DNA of 64,000 bases, from contig WBSF01000006.1 in NCBI GenBank assembly GCA_008923315.1, positions 1 to 64,000 of the forward strand. Reading direction: 5' to 3'. The stretch's first letter is position 1, and every line of letters begins with the position of its first letter. Under the pieces are notes generated by a model that searched no databases, was not told where the DNA came from, and saw nothing but the letters and a program-made list of their open reading frames with translations. Position numbers and translations under genes: made by a program. The DNA comes from Betaproteobacteria bacterium SCN1 (lineage in GTDB: Bacteria > Pseudomonadota > Gammaproteobacteria > Burkholderiales > Thiobacillaceae). This document shows, in pieces, positions 1 to 8,894 of this stretch.

Positions 1-21
1 ACCGATGGCTTCAGATCGTAG

Positions 22-717
<696 letters not shown>

Positions 718-729
718 AATGCAGCCCGT

Positions 730-1419
730 ATGAAGCTGCTTGTTCTCGATACCTCGACCGAATGGTGTTCCGCCGCGCTGTGGCAGGCGGGTGCGGTCCG
801 TGCGCGCCGTGAACGGGCCGGGCAGCGGCACAGTTCGCTGATCCTGCCCATGGTCGACGCACTGCTCGGCGAAAGCGGTCTGCGACTTGCCGACCTGGAC
901 GGCATCGCCTACGGTGCCGGGCCGGGCTCGTTCACCGGCCTGCGCATCGCCTGTGCGGTGACCCAGGGGCTCGCCTTCGGCGCCGATCTCCCGGTGGCCG
1001 GCATATCCACACTGGAATCGCTGGCCGAGCAGACGGAGGGCGACAGAGTCCTGACCCTGCTCGATGCGCGGATGGCCGAGGTGTACTGGGCTGCGTACGA
1101 GCGTGCCGACGGCGGCTGGCAGGCGGTCGTCGAACCGAGACTGGCGCTGCCGGAATCGGTCTACGTACCGGACGGCGACGGCTGGATCGGTGCCGGCAAC
1201 GGTTTTGCGGTGCTGGGCGATGCGCTGCGCGCGCCGATCGTGGCCCGGCTCGGCCGGATCGAGACGGAACGGATGCCCGACGCCGCGGCGATGGCCCCGC
1301 TGGCCGCGCAGGCGTTCGCGCGCGGCGCAGGTCGCGACGCGGCCGAGGCGGCGCCCATCTACCTGCGCGACAAGGTGGCGCTCACGGTGAACGAGCGGCG
1401 CGCGAGGCGCAGCGCATGA
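730..1419 (+). CDS. tsaB: tRNA threonylcarbamoyladenosine biosynthesis protein TsaB
   Basis: TsaB is the inactive-kinase-fold scaffold that pairs with TsaD (and TsaE) to put the threonylcarbamoyl group on A37 of ANN-decoding tRNAs in the cytoplasm. The protein is 229 residues, normal for the family. It begins with MKLLVLDTSTEWCSAALW and carries the signature GAGPGSFTGLRIACAVTQGL near residues 58-77. The ATG at 730 gives the expected N-terminus. The stop overlaps the rimI start by 4 bases, the usual tsaB-rimI pairing, so the two are probably translated together. tsaD is not in the window. Confidence 0.95.
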   Translation: MKLLVLDTSTEWCSAALWQAGAVRARRERAGQRHSSLILPMVDALLGESGLRLADLDGIAYGAGPGSFTGLRIACAVTQGLAFGADLPVAGISTLESLAEQTEGDRVLTLLDARMAEVYWAAYERADGGWQAVVEPRLALPESVYVPDGDGWIGAGNGFAVLGDALRAPIVARLGRIETERMPDAAAMAPLAAQAFARGAGRDAAEAAPIYLRDKVALTVNERRARRSA

Positions 1420-1883
1420 GCGCAGTATTCGAAGTGCGTCACAGCGTGCGGCCGATGACCGAGACCGATCTGCCGCGCATCCACCGGATCGAGCTCGCCA
1501 GTTACGATCACCCGTGGAGCCTCGGCAATTTTGCCGATTCGCTGCACGCCGGCTACAGCATGTGGGTGCGTGAGGCCGGAGGCGAAGTGATCGGTTATTA
1601 CGTGATGATGGCGGCGGCGGGCGAGGCCCATCTGCTCAACCTGACCATCGCGCCGCTGTGGCGCCGGCATGGTCTGGGCCGCGACCTGCTGGACCATTGC
1701 GTGGCGCGCGCCCGCGACCATCGAGCGGATTGCCTGTTTCTCGAAGTGCGTATGTCCAACGTTGCCGCGATCGGGCTCTATCGCGGCAGCGGCTTCGCCG
1801 ATCTGGCCGTGCGGCGGGATTACTATCCGGCGCGCGGCCGTCGCGAAGATGCCCTGATCATGAAAAAGGACCTGGCGTGCTGA
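1416..1883 (+). CDS. rimI: Ribosomal protein S18 alanine N-acetyltransferase RimI
   Basis: A 155-residue GNAT acetyltransferase; RimI acetylates the N-terminal alanine of ribosomal protein S18 using acetyl-CoA. The acetyl-CoA pyrophosphate loop is visible as [13 protein letters not shown] near residues 83-95, followed by [20 protein letters not shown], the typical GNAT beta4-alpha4 region. The start lies in an ATGA overlap with tsaB and the end overlaps the next gene by 7 bases, indicating one operon tsaB-rimI-udg. Other GNAT targets cannot be excluded from sequence alone, but the position after tsaB strongly favours RimI. Confidence 0.93.
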   Translation: MSAVFEVRHSVRPMTETDLPRIHRIELASYDHPWSLGNFADSLHAGYSMWVREAGGEVIGYYVMMAAAGEAHLLNLTIAPLWRRHGLGRDLLDHCVARARDHRADCLFLEVRMSNVAAIGLYRGSGFADLAVRRDYYPARGRREDALIMKKDLAC

Positions 1884-2602
1884 GCCGCGACGACGTCTTC
1901 GAGGAGCTTGGCATCGGCCCCGTCTGGCGGCTGAGGGAAATCGCAACGGGCAGTTCGCAAACGCCGGCCCCGGTCGTCGAAACCCGGCCCGCGCGCGACG
2001 CTGCGGCGCAATCGCCCGAGCCGTCGGCCCCGGCACGCTTCACTTGGGAACGTCTGGCCGATGCCGTTGCACACTGCACCGCATGCAAGCTGCATACCAC
2101 GCGCACCCAGGGTGTGCTTGGCGTAGGCGACCGCAACGCCGACTGGCTGTTCATCGGCGAGGCGCCGGGGGCGGACGAGGACCGGCTTGGCGAACCCTTT
2201 GTCGGCCAGGCCGGCAAGCTGCTCGACGCGATGCTGGCGGCAATCGATCTCAGACGTGGCGAAAACGTCTACATTGCCAATGTGCTGAAGTCGCGTCCGC
2301 CCGGCAACCGCAATCCCGAGCCGGACGAGGTCGCCGCCTGCCGGCCCTACCTGCGGGCGCAGATCGAACTGATCCAGCCGAAGCTCATCGTCGCGCTCGG
2401 CCGTTTCGCCGCGCAGAGTCTGCTCGATACGGACGAATCCATCGGCCGCCTGCGCGGTCGCCTGCACAGTTTCCTGAACGTGCCGCTGGTGGTGACCTAC
2501 CATCCGGCCTATCTGCTGCGCAACCTGCCCGACAAGGCACGCGCCTGGGAAGACCTCTGCCTGGCGCGCCATACGATGCGATCCCTGCCCTCTCAATCCT
2601 GA
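1877..2602 (+). CDS. Uracil-DNA glycosylase, family 4-like
   Basis: A 241-residue uracil-DNA glycosylase of the thermophile-type/family 4 group, which removes uracil from DNA for base excision repair. Visible motifs are CTAC (about residues 68-71), the active-site loop [46 protein letters not shown], and [11 protein letters not shown] near the C-terminus. The GTG at 1877 is chosen because it gives an [17 protein letters not shown] start and overlaps rimI by 7 bases; in-frame sequence upstream lies inside rimI. Family 4 enzymes bind a 4Fe-4S cluster with four cysteines. Here the usual third one, in KCRPP, is a serine (KSRPP), so the cluster may be altered or lost. The roughly 60-residue segment before the CTAC motif is proline/alanine-rich, like that in many proteobacterial homologues. 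Confidence 0.88.
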   Translation: MLSRDDVFEELGIGPVWRLREIATGSSQTPAPVVETRPARDAAAQSPEPSAPARFTWERLADAVAHCTACKLHTTRTQGVLGVGDRNADWLFIGEAPGADEDRLGEPFVGQAGKLLDAMLAAIDLRRGENVYIANVLKSRPPGNRNPEPDEVAACRPYLRAQIELIQPKLIVALGRFAAQSLLDTDESIGRLRGRLHSFLNVPLVVTYHPAYLLRNLPDKARAWEDLCLARHTMRSLPSQS

Positions 2603-2619
2603 TCCAAAGAACTGCCGCC

Positions 2620-3675
2620 ATGAAGTTGCTTCATTCCGCCCTGCGTTTCCGCGTCAACTATTTTTCCGATCTCGGCCGCCACCAGGTGGTGGTCTGGATG
2701 CCGGGCGACACGCCGCCGGTCGATGCGCAGATGGACGTGGGCCCGAAGATCGAGCACGAGGTGCCCAATGAGGTGTTCCGCACCGACATCGCGCCGCTGA
2801 AGCAGGGGCGTTTCTATCCGTCGCAACTGCTGCACGCCGACGACGCGCCGGGGCCGATGTTTCGCGTGAAGCAGCTCAACGGCGCGAGCTTCGTCGCCAA
2901 CTTCAGCCATCCGCTGCAGGACCGCATTTTCAGCATCGACAGCGGCAAGAGCGATGTGTCGACCATGCCCATCGGCCAGGCGACGCAACTGCTCGAATGG
3001 AGCGGCATGGAAACGCAGTACCAGACGCCGACGGATTTCGAATCGCCCGATGCCTTCGCGCGCGAGGATGAAACGCCGGACCCGGGGTTCTACGCCGATC
3101 CGCGCAAACTGATCCACGTCGACGCCGTATGCGCCCGGCGCATCCAGGCGCTGTACCGCACCGTGCTGCCGGAGAACGCGCGCGTGCTCGACCTGATGGC
3201 CGGCTGGCGTTCCCACCTGCCGGATACGGTGCCGTCGGCCGTCGGGCTCGGCATGAATGCCGGGGAGCTGGCAGACAACCCGCAGCTCGCCGAACGCATC
3301 GTTCACGACCTCAACGCCGATCCGAAACTGCCATTTGCCGACGCCAGTTTCGATGCCGTGGTCTGCACGGTCTCATTCGAATATCTCACCCGGCCGCGCG
3401 CGATCGTCGATGAAATCCGCCGCGTGCTGAAGCCGGGCGGCATGTTCGTGGTCACGCTGTCAAACCGTTATTTTCCCTCCAAGGTCATCAGGCTCTGGAC
3501 GCAGCTGCATCCGATGGAACGCATGGCCTGGGTCGGCACCCTGATCAAGGGGGCGGGCTTCAAGAAAGTGGAGACCTACGTCGAACGCGGTCTCAAGCGG
3601 CCGAAGGACGACCGCTATGCGGACCGGCTGGCGGAATCCGATCCGCTGTTCGCGACCTGGGGCGTGGCACCCTGA
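2620..3675 (+). CDS. SlyD/FKBP-like N-terminal region fused to a class I SAM methyltransferase
   Basis: A 351-residue protein in two parts. The C-terminal part (from about residue 170) is a class I methyltransferase of the UbiE/type 11 kind: a degenerate SAM loop VLDLMAGWRSHLP, then DLNADPKLPFADASFDAVVCTVSFEYL and the FRM-like IRRVLKPGGMFVVTLSNR. The first 110 residues resemble the insert-in-flap region of SlyD-type FKBP prolyl isomerases: EVPNEVF, a G-x-F strand, then a FSHPLQDRIFSI segment like the NHPLAG strand of SlyD. The FKBP half-domain before it is poorly conserved. The substrate is unknown. The ATG at 2620 follows the glycosylase by 17 bases. The stop overlaps the next gene. The SlyD resemblance is my reading and needs a structure-based search. 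Confidence 0.7.
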   Translation: MKLLHSALRFRVNYFSDLGRHQVVVWMPGDTPPVDAQMDVGPKIEHEVPNEVFRTDIAPLKQGRFYPSQLLHADDAPGPMFRVKQLNGASFVANFSHPLQDRIFSIDSGKSDVSTMPIGQATQLLEWSGMETQYQTPTDFESPDAFAREDETPDPGFYADPRKLIHVDAVCARRIQALYRTVLPENARVLDLMAGWRSHLPDTVPSAVGLGMNAGELADNPQLAERIVHDLNADPKLPFADASFDAVVCTVSFEYLTRPRAIVDEIRRVLKPGGMFVVTLSNRYFPSKVIRLWTQLHPMERMAWVGTLIKGAGFKKVETYVERGLKRPKDDRYADRLAESDPLFATWGVAP

Positions 3676-4145
3676 AGATCGGGCTGATTTCCGACACGCA
3701 CGGCCTGCTGCGGCCGGAGGCGCTGGCGGCGCTGGCAGGCTGCGAGCATCTCATCCACGCCGGCGACATCGGTTCGCGGTCCGACCGGCACAATGGCGTG
3801 CTCGATACGCTGGCGAACATCGCGCCGCTCACCGTGGTGCGCGGCAACAACGACCGCGCCGGCTGGGCCGCCGCCATTCCCCATACGGCCGATCTTGAAT
3901 TCGGCGGCGTACGCATTCATGTACTGCACATTCTCGGCGAGCTGGCCATCGACCCGGCTGCAGCTGGTGTGCAGGTGGTCGTCTCGGGCCATTCGCACAA
4001 GCCTTGCATGGAAACGCGGCGCGGTGTGCTCTACGTCAATCCGGGCAGCGCGGGGCCGCGCCGCTTCAGGCTACCGGTAACGGTGGCGCGTCTCACCGTG
4101 GCATGCGGTCGCGTCGACGCAGAACTGGTCACGCTTTTGGAGTAA
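3672..4145 (+). CDS. YfcE/MJ0936-type metallophosphoesterase, apparent CTG start
   Basis: A 157-residue calcineurin-like phosphodiesterase of the YfcE/MJ0936 family, which cleaves phosphodiesters with two metal ions. All metal-binding blocks are present: ISDTHG, HAGDIG, VRGNND, VSGHSHK and VNPGSAGPRR. The family nearly always begins MKIGLISDTHG. Here the codon before KIGLISDTHG is CTG at 3672, and no ATG, GTG or TTG codon in frame lies close upstream; the next in-frame ATG is downstream of the first two metal motifs (3798). CTG overlaps the stop of the preceding gene as CTGA, mimicking the common ATGA coupling. I therefore call a CTG start, less certainly than the product. Confidence 0.85.
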   Translation: MKIGLISDTHGLLRPEALAALAGCEHLIHAGDIGSRSDRHNGVLDTLANIAPLTVVRGNNDRAGWAAAIPHTADLEFGGVRIHVLHILGELAIDPAAAGVQVVVSGHSHKPCMETRRGVLYVNPGSAGPRRFRLPVTVARLTVACGRVDAELVTLLE

Positions 4146-4174
4146 GGTTCGATTTTGTTCCGGGGGAGGACGTC

Positions 4175-4816
4175 ATGCTGAAATGGTTGTGGATTTCCTG
4201 TCTGGCGCTGGCCCTGTCGGGCTGCGGCTACAACACTTTCCAGACCGCCGATGAGGACATCAAGGCGAGCTGGGCCGAAGTGCTCAACCAGTATCAGCGC
4301 CGTGCCGATCTGGTGCCCAATCTGGTCAATGTGGTGAAAGGCTACGCCGCGCACGAGAAAGACGTGTTCACCCGGGTGACGGAAGCGCGCGCCAAAGTGG
4401 GCGCAATCCAGGCAACGCCCGAGCTCGTCAACGACGAGGCCGCATTCCAGAAATTCATCGCTGCGCAGGGTGAATTGACCGGTGCGATTTCACGGCTGCT
4501 GCTGGTGGCGGAAAACTATCCGCAGTTGAAGGCGGACGGCCTGTTCCGCGATCTGCAGGCACAGCTCGAAGGCACGGAAAACCGCATCACGGTCGCGCGC
4601 AACCGCTACATCGAAGCGGTGAAGGCCTACAACGTGACGGTACGGTCCTTCCCGTCCAATCTCACCGCGATGGTGATGGGCTACAAGGTCAAGCCGAGTT
4701 TCACCGTGGAAAACGAGAAGGCGATCGCGGTCCCGCCCAGGGTCGATTTCGGTACTGCTGCGCCGGCCCCGGCGGGCGGTGGCGACACGTCCGGCAGCCT
4801 GTCGCACGGCTATTGA
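4175..4816 (+). CDS. LemA family lipoprotein-like protein
   Basis: A 213-residue LemA family protein. It starts with a hydrophobic segment and lipobox-like ALALSGCGYN, followed by the family signature TADEDIKASWAEVLNQYQRR and DLVPNLVNVVKGYA, then long helices. LemA proteins form helical bundles at the cell envelope; their biochemical role is not established. The ATG at 4175 is preceded by a strong GGGGGAGGA at 4162-4170, which decides the start. It is followed after 7 bases by a TPM-domain gene, a very common partner, and then by a second TPM gene, nfeD and an SPFH gene. This suggests one membrane-organisation operon. Confidence 0.92.
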   Translation: MLKWLWISCLALALSGCGYNTFQTADEDIKASWAEVLNQYQRRADLVPNLVNVVKGYAAHEKDVFTRVTEARAKVGAIQATPELVNDEAAFQKFIAAQGELTGAISRLLLVAENYPQLKADGLFRDLQAQLEGTENRITVARNRYIEAVKAYNVTVRSFPSNLTAMVMGYKVKPSFTVENEKAIAVPPRVDFGTAAPAPAGGGDTSGSLSHGY

Positions 4817-4823
4817 CCGAAGG

Positions 4824-5657
4824 ATGAACCGGTCGATAACCGCCCGTGCGGCGTTCGGCCTGTGGCTGGCACTGTGCGCCGCGCTGGCCTGGGCGCTGGT
4901 GCCTGTGCCGGAGTTGTCGCATCGTGTCACCGATCTGACCGGCACGCTCACTGCCGCGCAGACCGACGCGCTGGACGCGCGCCTGGCGCAGTTCGAAGCA
5001 CGGAAGGGCAGCCAGATCGCGGTGCTGATCGTGCCGACCACGCAGCCCGAGGACATCGCGCAATTCGGCATCCGTGTCGCCGATGCCTGGAGGATCGGGC
5101 GCGACAGAATCGACGATGGCGTCATTCTCCTGGTCGCCAAGGACGACCGTACCATGCGTATCGAAGTCGGCTACGGCCTCGAAGGGGTGATCCCCGATGC
5201 CGTGGCGAAGCGGGTCGTGGCCGAAATCATCGCGCCGCGTTTCCAGGCCGGCGATTTTGCAGGCGGAATCGAAGCGGGGCTTGCACAGCTGATGAAGCTG
5301 ATCGAAGGAGAAGCCTTGCCCCCTCCTGCGATGGCCGGACGCAATTCGAATGAGGACGTATTCGGCCTGCTGGTCGTCGGCGGGGTAATCGCCGGCTTCG
5401 TGTTGTCCCAGTTGATGAACCGCTCGGTCGCTGCCGGGGTGGCGGCGCTTGGCAGCGGTGCGGTCGGCGCCCTGCTGGTGGGCCTGTCGCCGCTGCTGCT
5501 GTTTGCCGCCCTGTTCGTGTTTGCCGCGGTAGCGAGCGGGTTTCGGGGCGGCAGCGGCGGCGGCTGGTCGAGCGGCGGCGGGTTTGGCCGCGGTGGCGGC
5601 GGATTCCGTGGGGGCGGGGGCGGGTTTGGCGGCGGCGGAGCATCCGGCTCATGGTGA
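4824..5657 (+). CDS. TPM domain protein with Gly-rich tail (YgcG-like)
   Basis: A 277-residue secreted or membrane protein with an N-terminal hydrophobic signal (ALCAALAWALVPVPELSHRVTD) and a TPM domain at about residues 30-160, including DARLAQFEARKGSQIAVLIV and RIEVGYGLEGVIPDAVAKRV. One or two hydrophobic segments follow near 190-240, then a tail made almost only of Gly, Ser, Phe and Trp. TPM proteins of the YgcG type occur beside LemA; a phosphatase role in photosystem repair is reported for a plant relative, but the bacterial function is open. The start ATG at 4824 sits in GAAGGATG. The end overlaps the next gene by 7 bases. Confidence 0.88.
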   Translation: MNRSITARAAFGLWLALCAALAWALVPVPELSHRVTDLTGTLTAAQTDALDARLAQFEARKGSQIAVLIVPTTQPEDIAQFGIRVADAWRIGRDRIDDGVILLVAKDDRTMRIEVGYGLEGVIPDAVAKRVVAEIIAPRFQAGDFAGGIEAGLAQLMKLIEGEALPPPAMAGRNSNEDVFGLLVVGGVIAGFVLSQLMNRSVAAGVAALGSGAVGALLVGLSPLLLFAALFVFAAVASGFRGGSGGGWSSGGGFGRGGGGFRGGGGGFGGGGASGSW

Positions 5658-6157
5658 AATGCGGACGTGTCCTCCGGCATCTGTTCACACCGCCGTGGGC
5701 GTGGCGCCGCGCTTTCCCGCGCGCAACCCTGGATGCCATCGAGGCTGCCATCGCCGCTTCCGAACGGCACCATGGCGGTGAAATCCGGTTTGCCGTCGAG
5801 CCTGCCCTGGGGCTGGGGCAAATCTGGCGCGGACTGAACGGCCGGGCGCGTGCAGTCGAAGTGTTTGCGCAACTGCGCGTATGGGATACCGAACACAATA
5901 GCGGCGTGCTGATCTATCTGCTGCTGGCCGATCGCGATATCGAGATCGTGGCCGACCGTGGAGTCGCGGCACGCGTGCCGCAGTCGGACTGGGACGCAGT
6001 GGCCCGGGCGATGGAAGCGCGTTTTCGTCAGGGCGACCACATGGGCGGCGCACTGGCCGGCATCGAGCGGGTCGGAGCACTGCTGACGCAGCACTTCCCG
6101 CCGCCAAGGCATAATCCGGACGAGCTGGCCAACCGGCCTGTCATTGTGAGGACATGA
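5651..6157 (+). CDS. Second, short TPM domain protein
   Basis: A 168-residue TPM domain protein without the Gly-rich tail and with no clear signal peptide. The core is visible as AIEAAIAASERHHGGEIRFAVE, then VWDTEHNSGVLIYLLLADRDIEIVADRG and DWDAVARAMEARFRQGDHMGG. Its ATG lies inside the end of the preceding TPM gene (ATGGTGA), so the two are translationally coupled. A LemA gene followed by one long and one short TPM gene is a recurring proteobacterial arrangement. The function is unknown; a cytoplasmic or peripheral partner of the membrane TPM protein is an inference. Confidence 0.85.
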   Translation: MVKCGRVLRHLFTPPWAWRRAFPRATLDAIEAAIAASERHHGGEIRFAVEPALGLGQIWRGLNGRARAVEVFAQLRVWDTEHNSGVLIYLLLADRDIEIVADRGVAARVPQSDWDAVARAMEARFRQGDHMGGALAGIERVGALLTQHFPPPRHNPDELANRPVIVRT

Positions 6158-6158
6158 G

Positions 6159-6566
6159 ATGCAGACCTATCTGTTGTGGTGGATCGTTGCTGCGGTACTG
6201 GTGGGACTGGAACTCACCACGGGCACTTTCTATCTGCTGCTTTACGGCCTGGCGGCCGCGGCCGCGGGAATCGCAGCATGGATGGGGCTGGGCTGGGCCG
6301 CGCAGTTCTTCGTGGCGGCCCTGATCGCCATACTTGGCACGCTGGCCCTGCAGCGCTGGAAGCGCGACACGGCGCATCCGGAATCGACCGTGCAGGACAT
6401 GGATATCGGCCAGACGGTGCAGGTCGAATCCTGGCAGGACGGGCGCGGCCAGGTGCGCTATCGCGGTGCGCTGTGGGATGCGGAAGCGGTATCCGCCGAC
6501 ACCGACGCCGCGCAGCCGCTGATCATCCGCGCGGTGCGCGGCAATACCCTCATCCTCGGCAACTGA
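6159..6566 (+). CDS. NfeD family membrane protein
   Basis: A 135-residue short NfeD protein. It has hydrophobic helices at about residues 5-25, 27-48 and 50-66 and a C-terminal soluble OB-fold-like domain from about residue 80 (IGQTVQVESWQDGRGQVRYRGALWDAEA), the standard arrangement. Short NfeD proteins are encoded with SPFH/stomatin proteins and are thought to work with them in membrane microdomains. The gene starts one base after the preceding stop, and the SPFH gene follows 11 bases downstream. Confidence 0.92.
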   Translation: MQTYLLWWIVAAVLVGLELTTGTFYLLLYGLAAAAAGIAAWMGLGWAAQFFVAALIAILGTLALQRWKRDTAHPESTVQDMDIGQTVQVESWQDGRGQVRYRGALWDAEAVSADTDAAQPLIIRAVRGNTLILGN

Positions 6567-6577
6567 AAGGATCGCTC

Positions 6578-7501
6578 ATGGACGTCGTCGCCCTCGTCAT
6601 TCTCATCGTCATTGCCATTGTCGTCGCCAAAGGGGTGCGCGTGGTGCCGCAGCAAAGCGCCTGGGTGGTCGAGCGCCTGGGCAAGTTCCACGCCGTGCTC
6701 GTGCCTGGCCTCAATCTGGTCATTCCCTTCATCGACAACGTGGCCTACAAGCACTCCCTGAAGGAAATCCCGCTCGACGTGCCGAGCCAGGTCTGCATCA
6801 CGCGCGACAACACCCAGCTCGCGGTCGACGGCATCCTGTACTTTCAGGTGACCGATGCCAAGATGGCATCCTACGGGTCGAGCGACTACATAGCCGCGAT
6901 CTCGCAGCTGGCGCAGACCACGCTGCGTTCGCTGATCGGCCGCATGGAGCTCGACCGTACTTTCGAGGAACGCGAGGAAATCAACCGCGGCGTCGTGATG
7001 GCGCTCAACGAGGCCTCGACCAATTGGGGCGTGAAGGTGCTGCGCTACGAGATCAAGGATCTGACGCCGCCCAAGGAAATCCTGCAGGCGATGCAGCGGC
7101 AGATCACCGCCGAGCGCGAGAAACGCGCATTGATTGCCTCGTCCGAGGGGCGCATGCAGGAGCAGATCAACCTTGCCACTGGCGAACGCGAGGCGGCGAT
7201 TCAGCAGTCCGAAGGCGACAAGCAGGCCGCCATCAACGTCGCGCTGGGCGAGGCCGAGGCGATCAAGACCATCGCCGTAGCCAACGCCGAAGCGATCGCC
7301 CGGGTGGCGATGGCGATCGAAAAACCGGGCGGTATTCAGGCAGTGAATCTCAAGGTGGCGGAGAAATACGTGGAAGCCTTCTCCGGCATCGCCAAGACCG
7401 GCAATACCCTGATCGTGCCGTCGAACATGGCTGACCTGTCGACGCTCATTGCCGGCGCGATGGCCGTGGTGAAGGGACAGGAGCCGACGTCCAGGGGCTG
7501 A
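6578..7501 (+). CDS. SPFH/band 7 protein (stomatin/QmcA-like)
   Basis: A 307-residue SPFH protein. It has an N-terminal membrane segment (VALVILIVIAIVVAKGVRVV), then the stomatin signature VVPQQSAWVVERLGKFHAVL and PGLNLVIPFIDNVAYKHSLKE. The band 7 core runs to about residue 200 (IKDLTPPKEILQAMQRQITAERE), followed by an Ala/Glu-rich helical region rich in QQSEGDKQAAINVALGEAEA-type sequence. Such proteins form membrane-associated oligomeric cages or scaffolds and often interact with FtsH-type proteases or NfeD. The start follows AAAGGATCGCTC. It ends the lemA-TPM-TPM-nfeD-SPFH block. A convergent gene begins 17 bases beyond. Confidence 0.93.
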   Translation: MDVVALVILIVIAIVVAKGVRVVPQQSAWVVERLGKFHAVLVPGLNLVIPFIDNVAYKHSLKEIPLDVPSQVCITRDNTQLAVDGILYFQVTDAKMASYGSSDYIAAISQLAQTTLRSLIGRMELDRTFEEREEINRGVVMALNEASTNWGVKVLRYEIKDLTPPKEILQAMQRQITAEREKRALIASSEGRMQEQINLATGEREAAIQQSEGDKQAAINVALGEAEAIKTIAVANAEAIARVAMAIEKPGGIQAVNLKVAEKYVEAFSGIAKTGNTLIVPSNMADLSTLIAGAMAVVKGQEPTSRG

Positions 7502-7518
7502 CCCGGCTGTTTGCGGAT

Positions 7519-8736
7519 TCAATGCACCACGTCGTGGCGGTGCTTGAGCCAGATCGCGGTCATCACCGCGCTGATGAAGAGACCGAACACCCAGACGATG
7601 GTGTGGATGTGCCATTCGGCGCGAACCATCAGCGCATACGCGCCTGAAAGCACCAGGATGCTGATGTTCTCGTTGAAGTTTTGCTGCGCGATGGAGTGGC
7701 CTGCGCCCATCAGCAGGTGGCCGCGGTGCTGGAGCAGGGCGTTCATCGGCACGACGAAATAGCCGGCCAGTACGCCGGCGAAGGTCAGCAACAGCACGGC
7801 GGGCACGAGACTCTCGACCCAGATCAGCGCGATCGGCACGAAGCCGAGCGCGATGCCGGCCGGCAGTACGCCGATGGCCTCGCGCAACGGCACGTAACGG
7901 CCCGCCAGTACCGATCCGATGGCGATGCCGACGGCGGTGGCCGCGGTGAGCTGGGTCGCCTGGTCGAGCCCGTATTTCAGGTTGAGCGCGGCCCAGGCGA
8001 TGATGAGCAGGCGCAGGGTTGCGCCCACGCCCCAGAACAGTGTCGTGACCGCCAGCGAGACCTGGCCAAGCGGATCACGCCAGAGCAGCAGGAAGCTGTG
8101 CCAGAAATCGTGCAGGATGAAACGCGGCGACTTGCTGGGCAGGCGGTGGTCGATGGGCAGCCGTGGAATGAAGAGATTGACGAAGGCCGCGCCGAAATAA
8201 AGTCCGGTGATGGCCACGATGGCGAATTTCGGCGCGATCAGGCTGCCAGCCAGTCCCAGGTGCGTGAGCAGGGATTCCGCGAGCTGCGGATTGATCAGCG
8301 CACCGCCGATGATGGCACCGAGAACGATGGCGGCAACTGTCGTGCCTTCCATCCAGCTGTTGGCGACGACGAGCTTTTCCGGCGGCAGGAGCTCGGTGAG
8401 GATGCCGTATTTGGCCGGTGAATACATCGCCGCGCCGACGCCGACTACAGCATAGGCCCACAACGGCCCGAGTCCGATCAGCATGGCCATGCCGCCTGCA
8501 AACTTGACTGAATTGGCGATGAACATCACGCGTCCCTTGGGCAGGGCATCGGCGAAGGGCCCGACAAGTGGCGCTAGCACGATGTAGGCGATGACGAAGA
8601 CCGTCTGCAGCAGAGGCGAATGCCATTCCGGTGCGGAAAAGAAAATCAGAAGGCCTATGGCGGCGAACAACAATGCATTGTCAGCCAGCGCGGACAGGAA
8701 TTGCGCCAGCAGAATGATGTAAAAGGCGCGGTTCAA
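7519..8736 (-). CDS. lplT: Lysophospholipid transporter LplT
   Basis: A 405-residue major facilitator protein with about twelve hydrophobic helices. The N-terminus AFYIILLAQFLSALADNALLFAAI and the SAPEWHSPLLQTVF and ALPKGRVMFIANSVKFAGG segments match LplT, which flips lysophospholipids across the inner membrane for re-acylation. The start is TTG at 8736. In enterobacteria lplT is followed by the acyltransferase gene aas, but no aas is present here. A more general MFS exporter role is possible but less likely given the N-terminal match. Confidence 0.87.
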   Translation of the reverse strand: MNRAFYIILLAQFLSALADNALLFAAIGLLIFFSAPEWHSPLLQTVFVIAYIVLAPLVGPFADALPKGRVMFIANSVKFAGGMAMLIGLGPLWAYAVVGVGAAMYSPAKYGILTELLPPEKLVVANSWMEGTTVAAIVLGAIIGGALINPQLAESLLTHLGLAGSLIAPKFAIVAITGLYFGAAFVNLFIPRLPIDHRLPSKSPRFILHDFWHSFLLLWRDPLGQVSLAVTTLFWGVGATLRLLIIAWAALNLKYGLDQATQLTAATAVGIAIGSVLAGRYVPLREAIGVLPAGIALGFVPIALIWVESLVPAVLLLTFAGVLAGYFVVPMNALLQHRGHLLMGAGHSIAQQNFNENISILVLSGAYALMVRAEWHIHTIVWVFGLFISAVMTAIWLKHRHDVVH

Positions 8737-8860
8737 GGCCGGTGTGCCATGCCGGATTGGCGGAAAAGGACAGCAAGCTCTGTTTTCCCGGAACAGGAAA
8801 GCATTGCGAATACAACGGCTTGGCTGGCTGGTGTTTTCAACTCGGGCGGGTTTGTGATTG

Positions 8861-8876
8861 AATAAATTTCTTTATT
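8861..8876. promoter_or_regulatory. Dyad upstream of the LysR gene, possible autoregulatory site
   Basis: AATAAA at 8861-8866 and TTTATT at 8871-8876 form an inverted repeat about 19 bases before the LysR start, within the 158-base gap between lplT and the regulator. LysR proteins usually bind T-N11-A dyads next to their own promoters, so this is a reasonable operator candidate. It could also simply be part of an A+T-rich promoter. Confidence 0.35.
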
Positions 8877-8894
8877 GACCCGGGGCAGTAGTTT

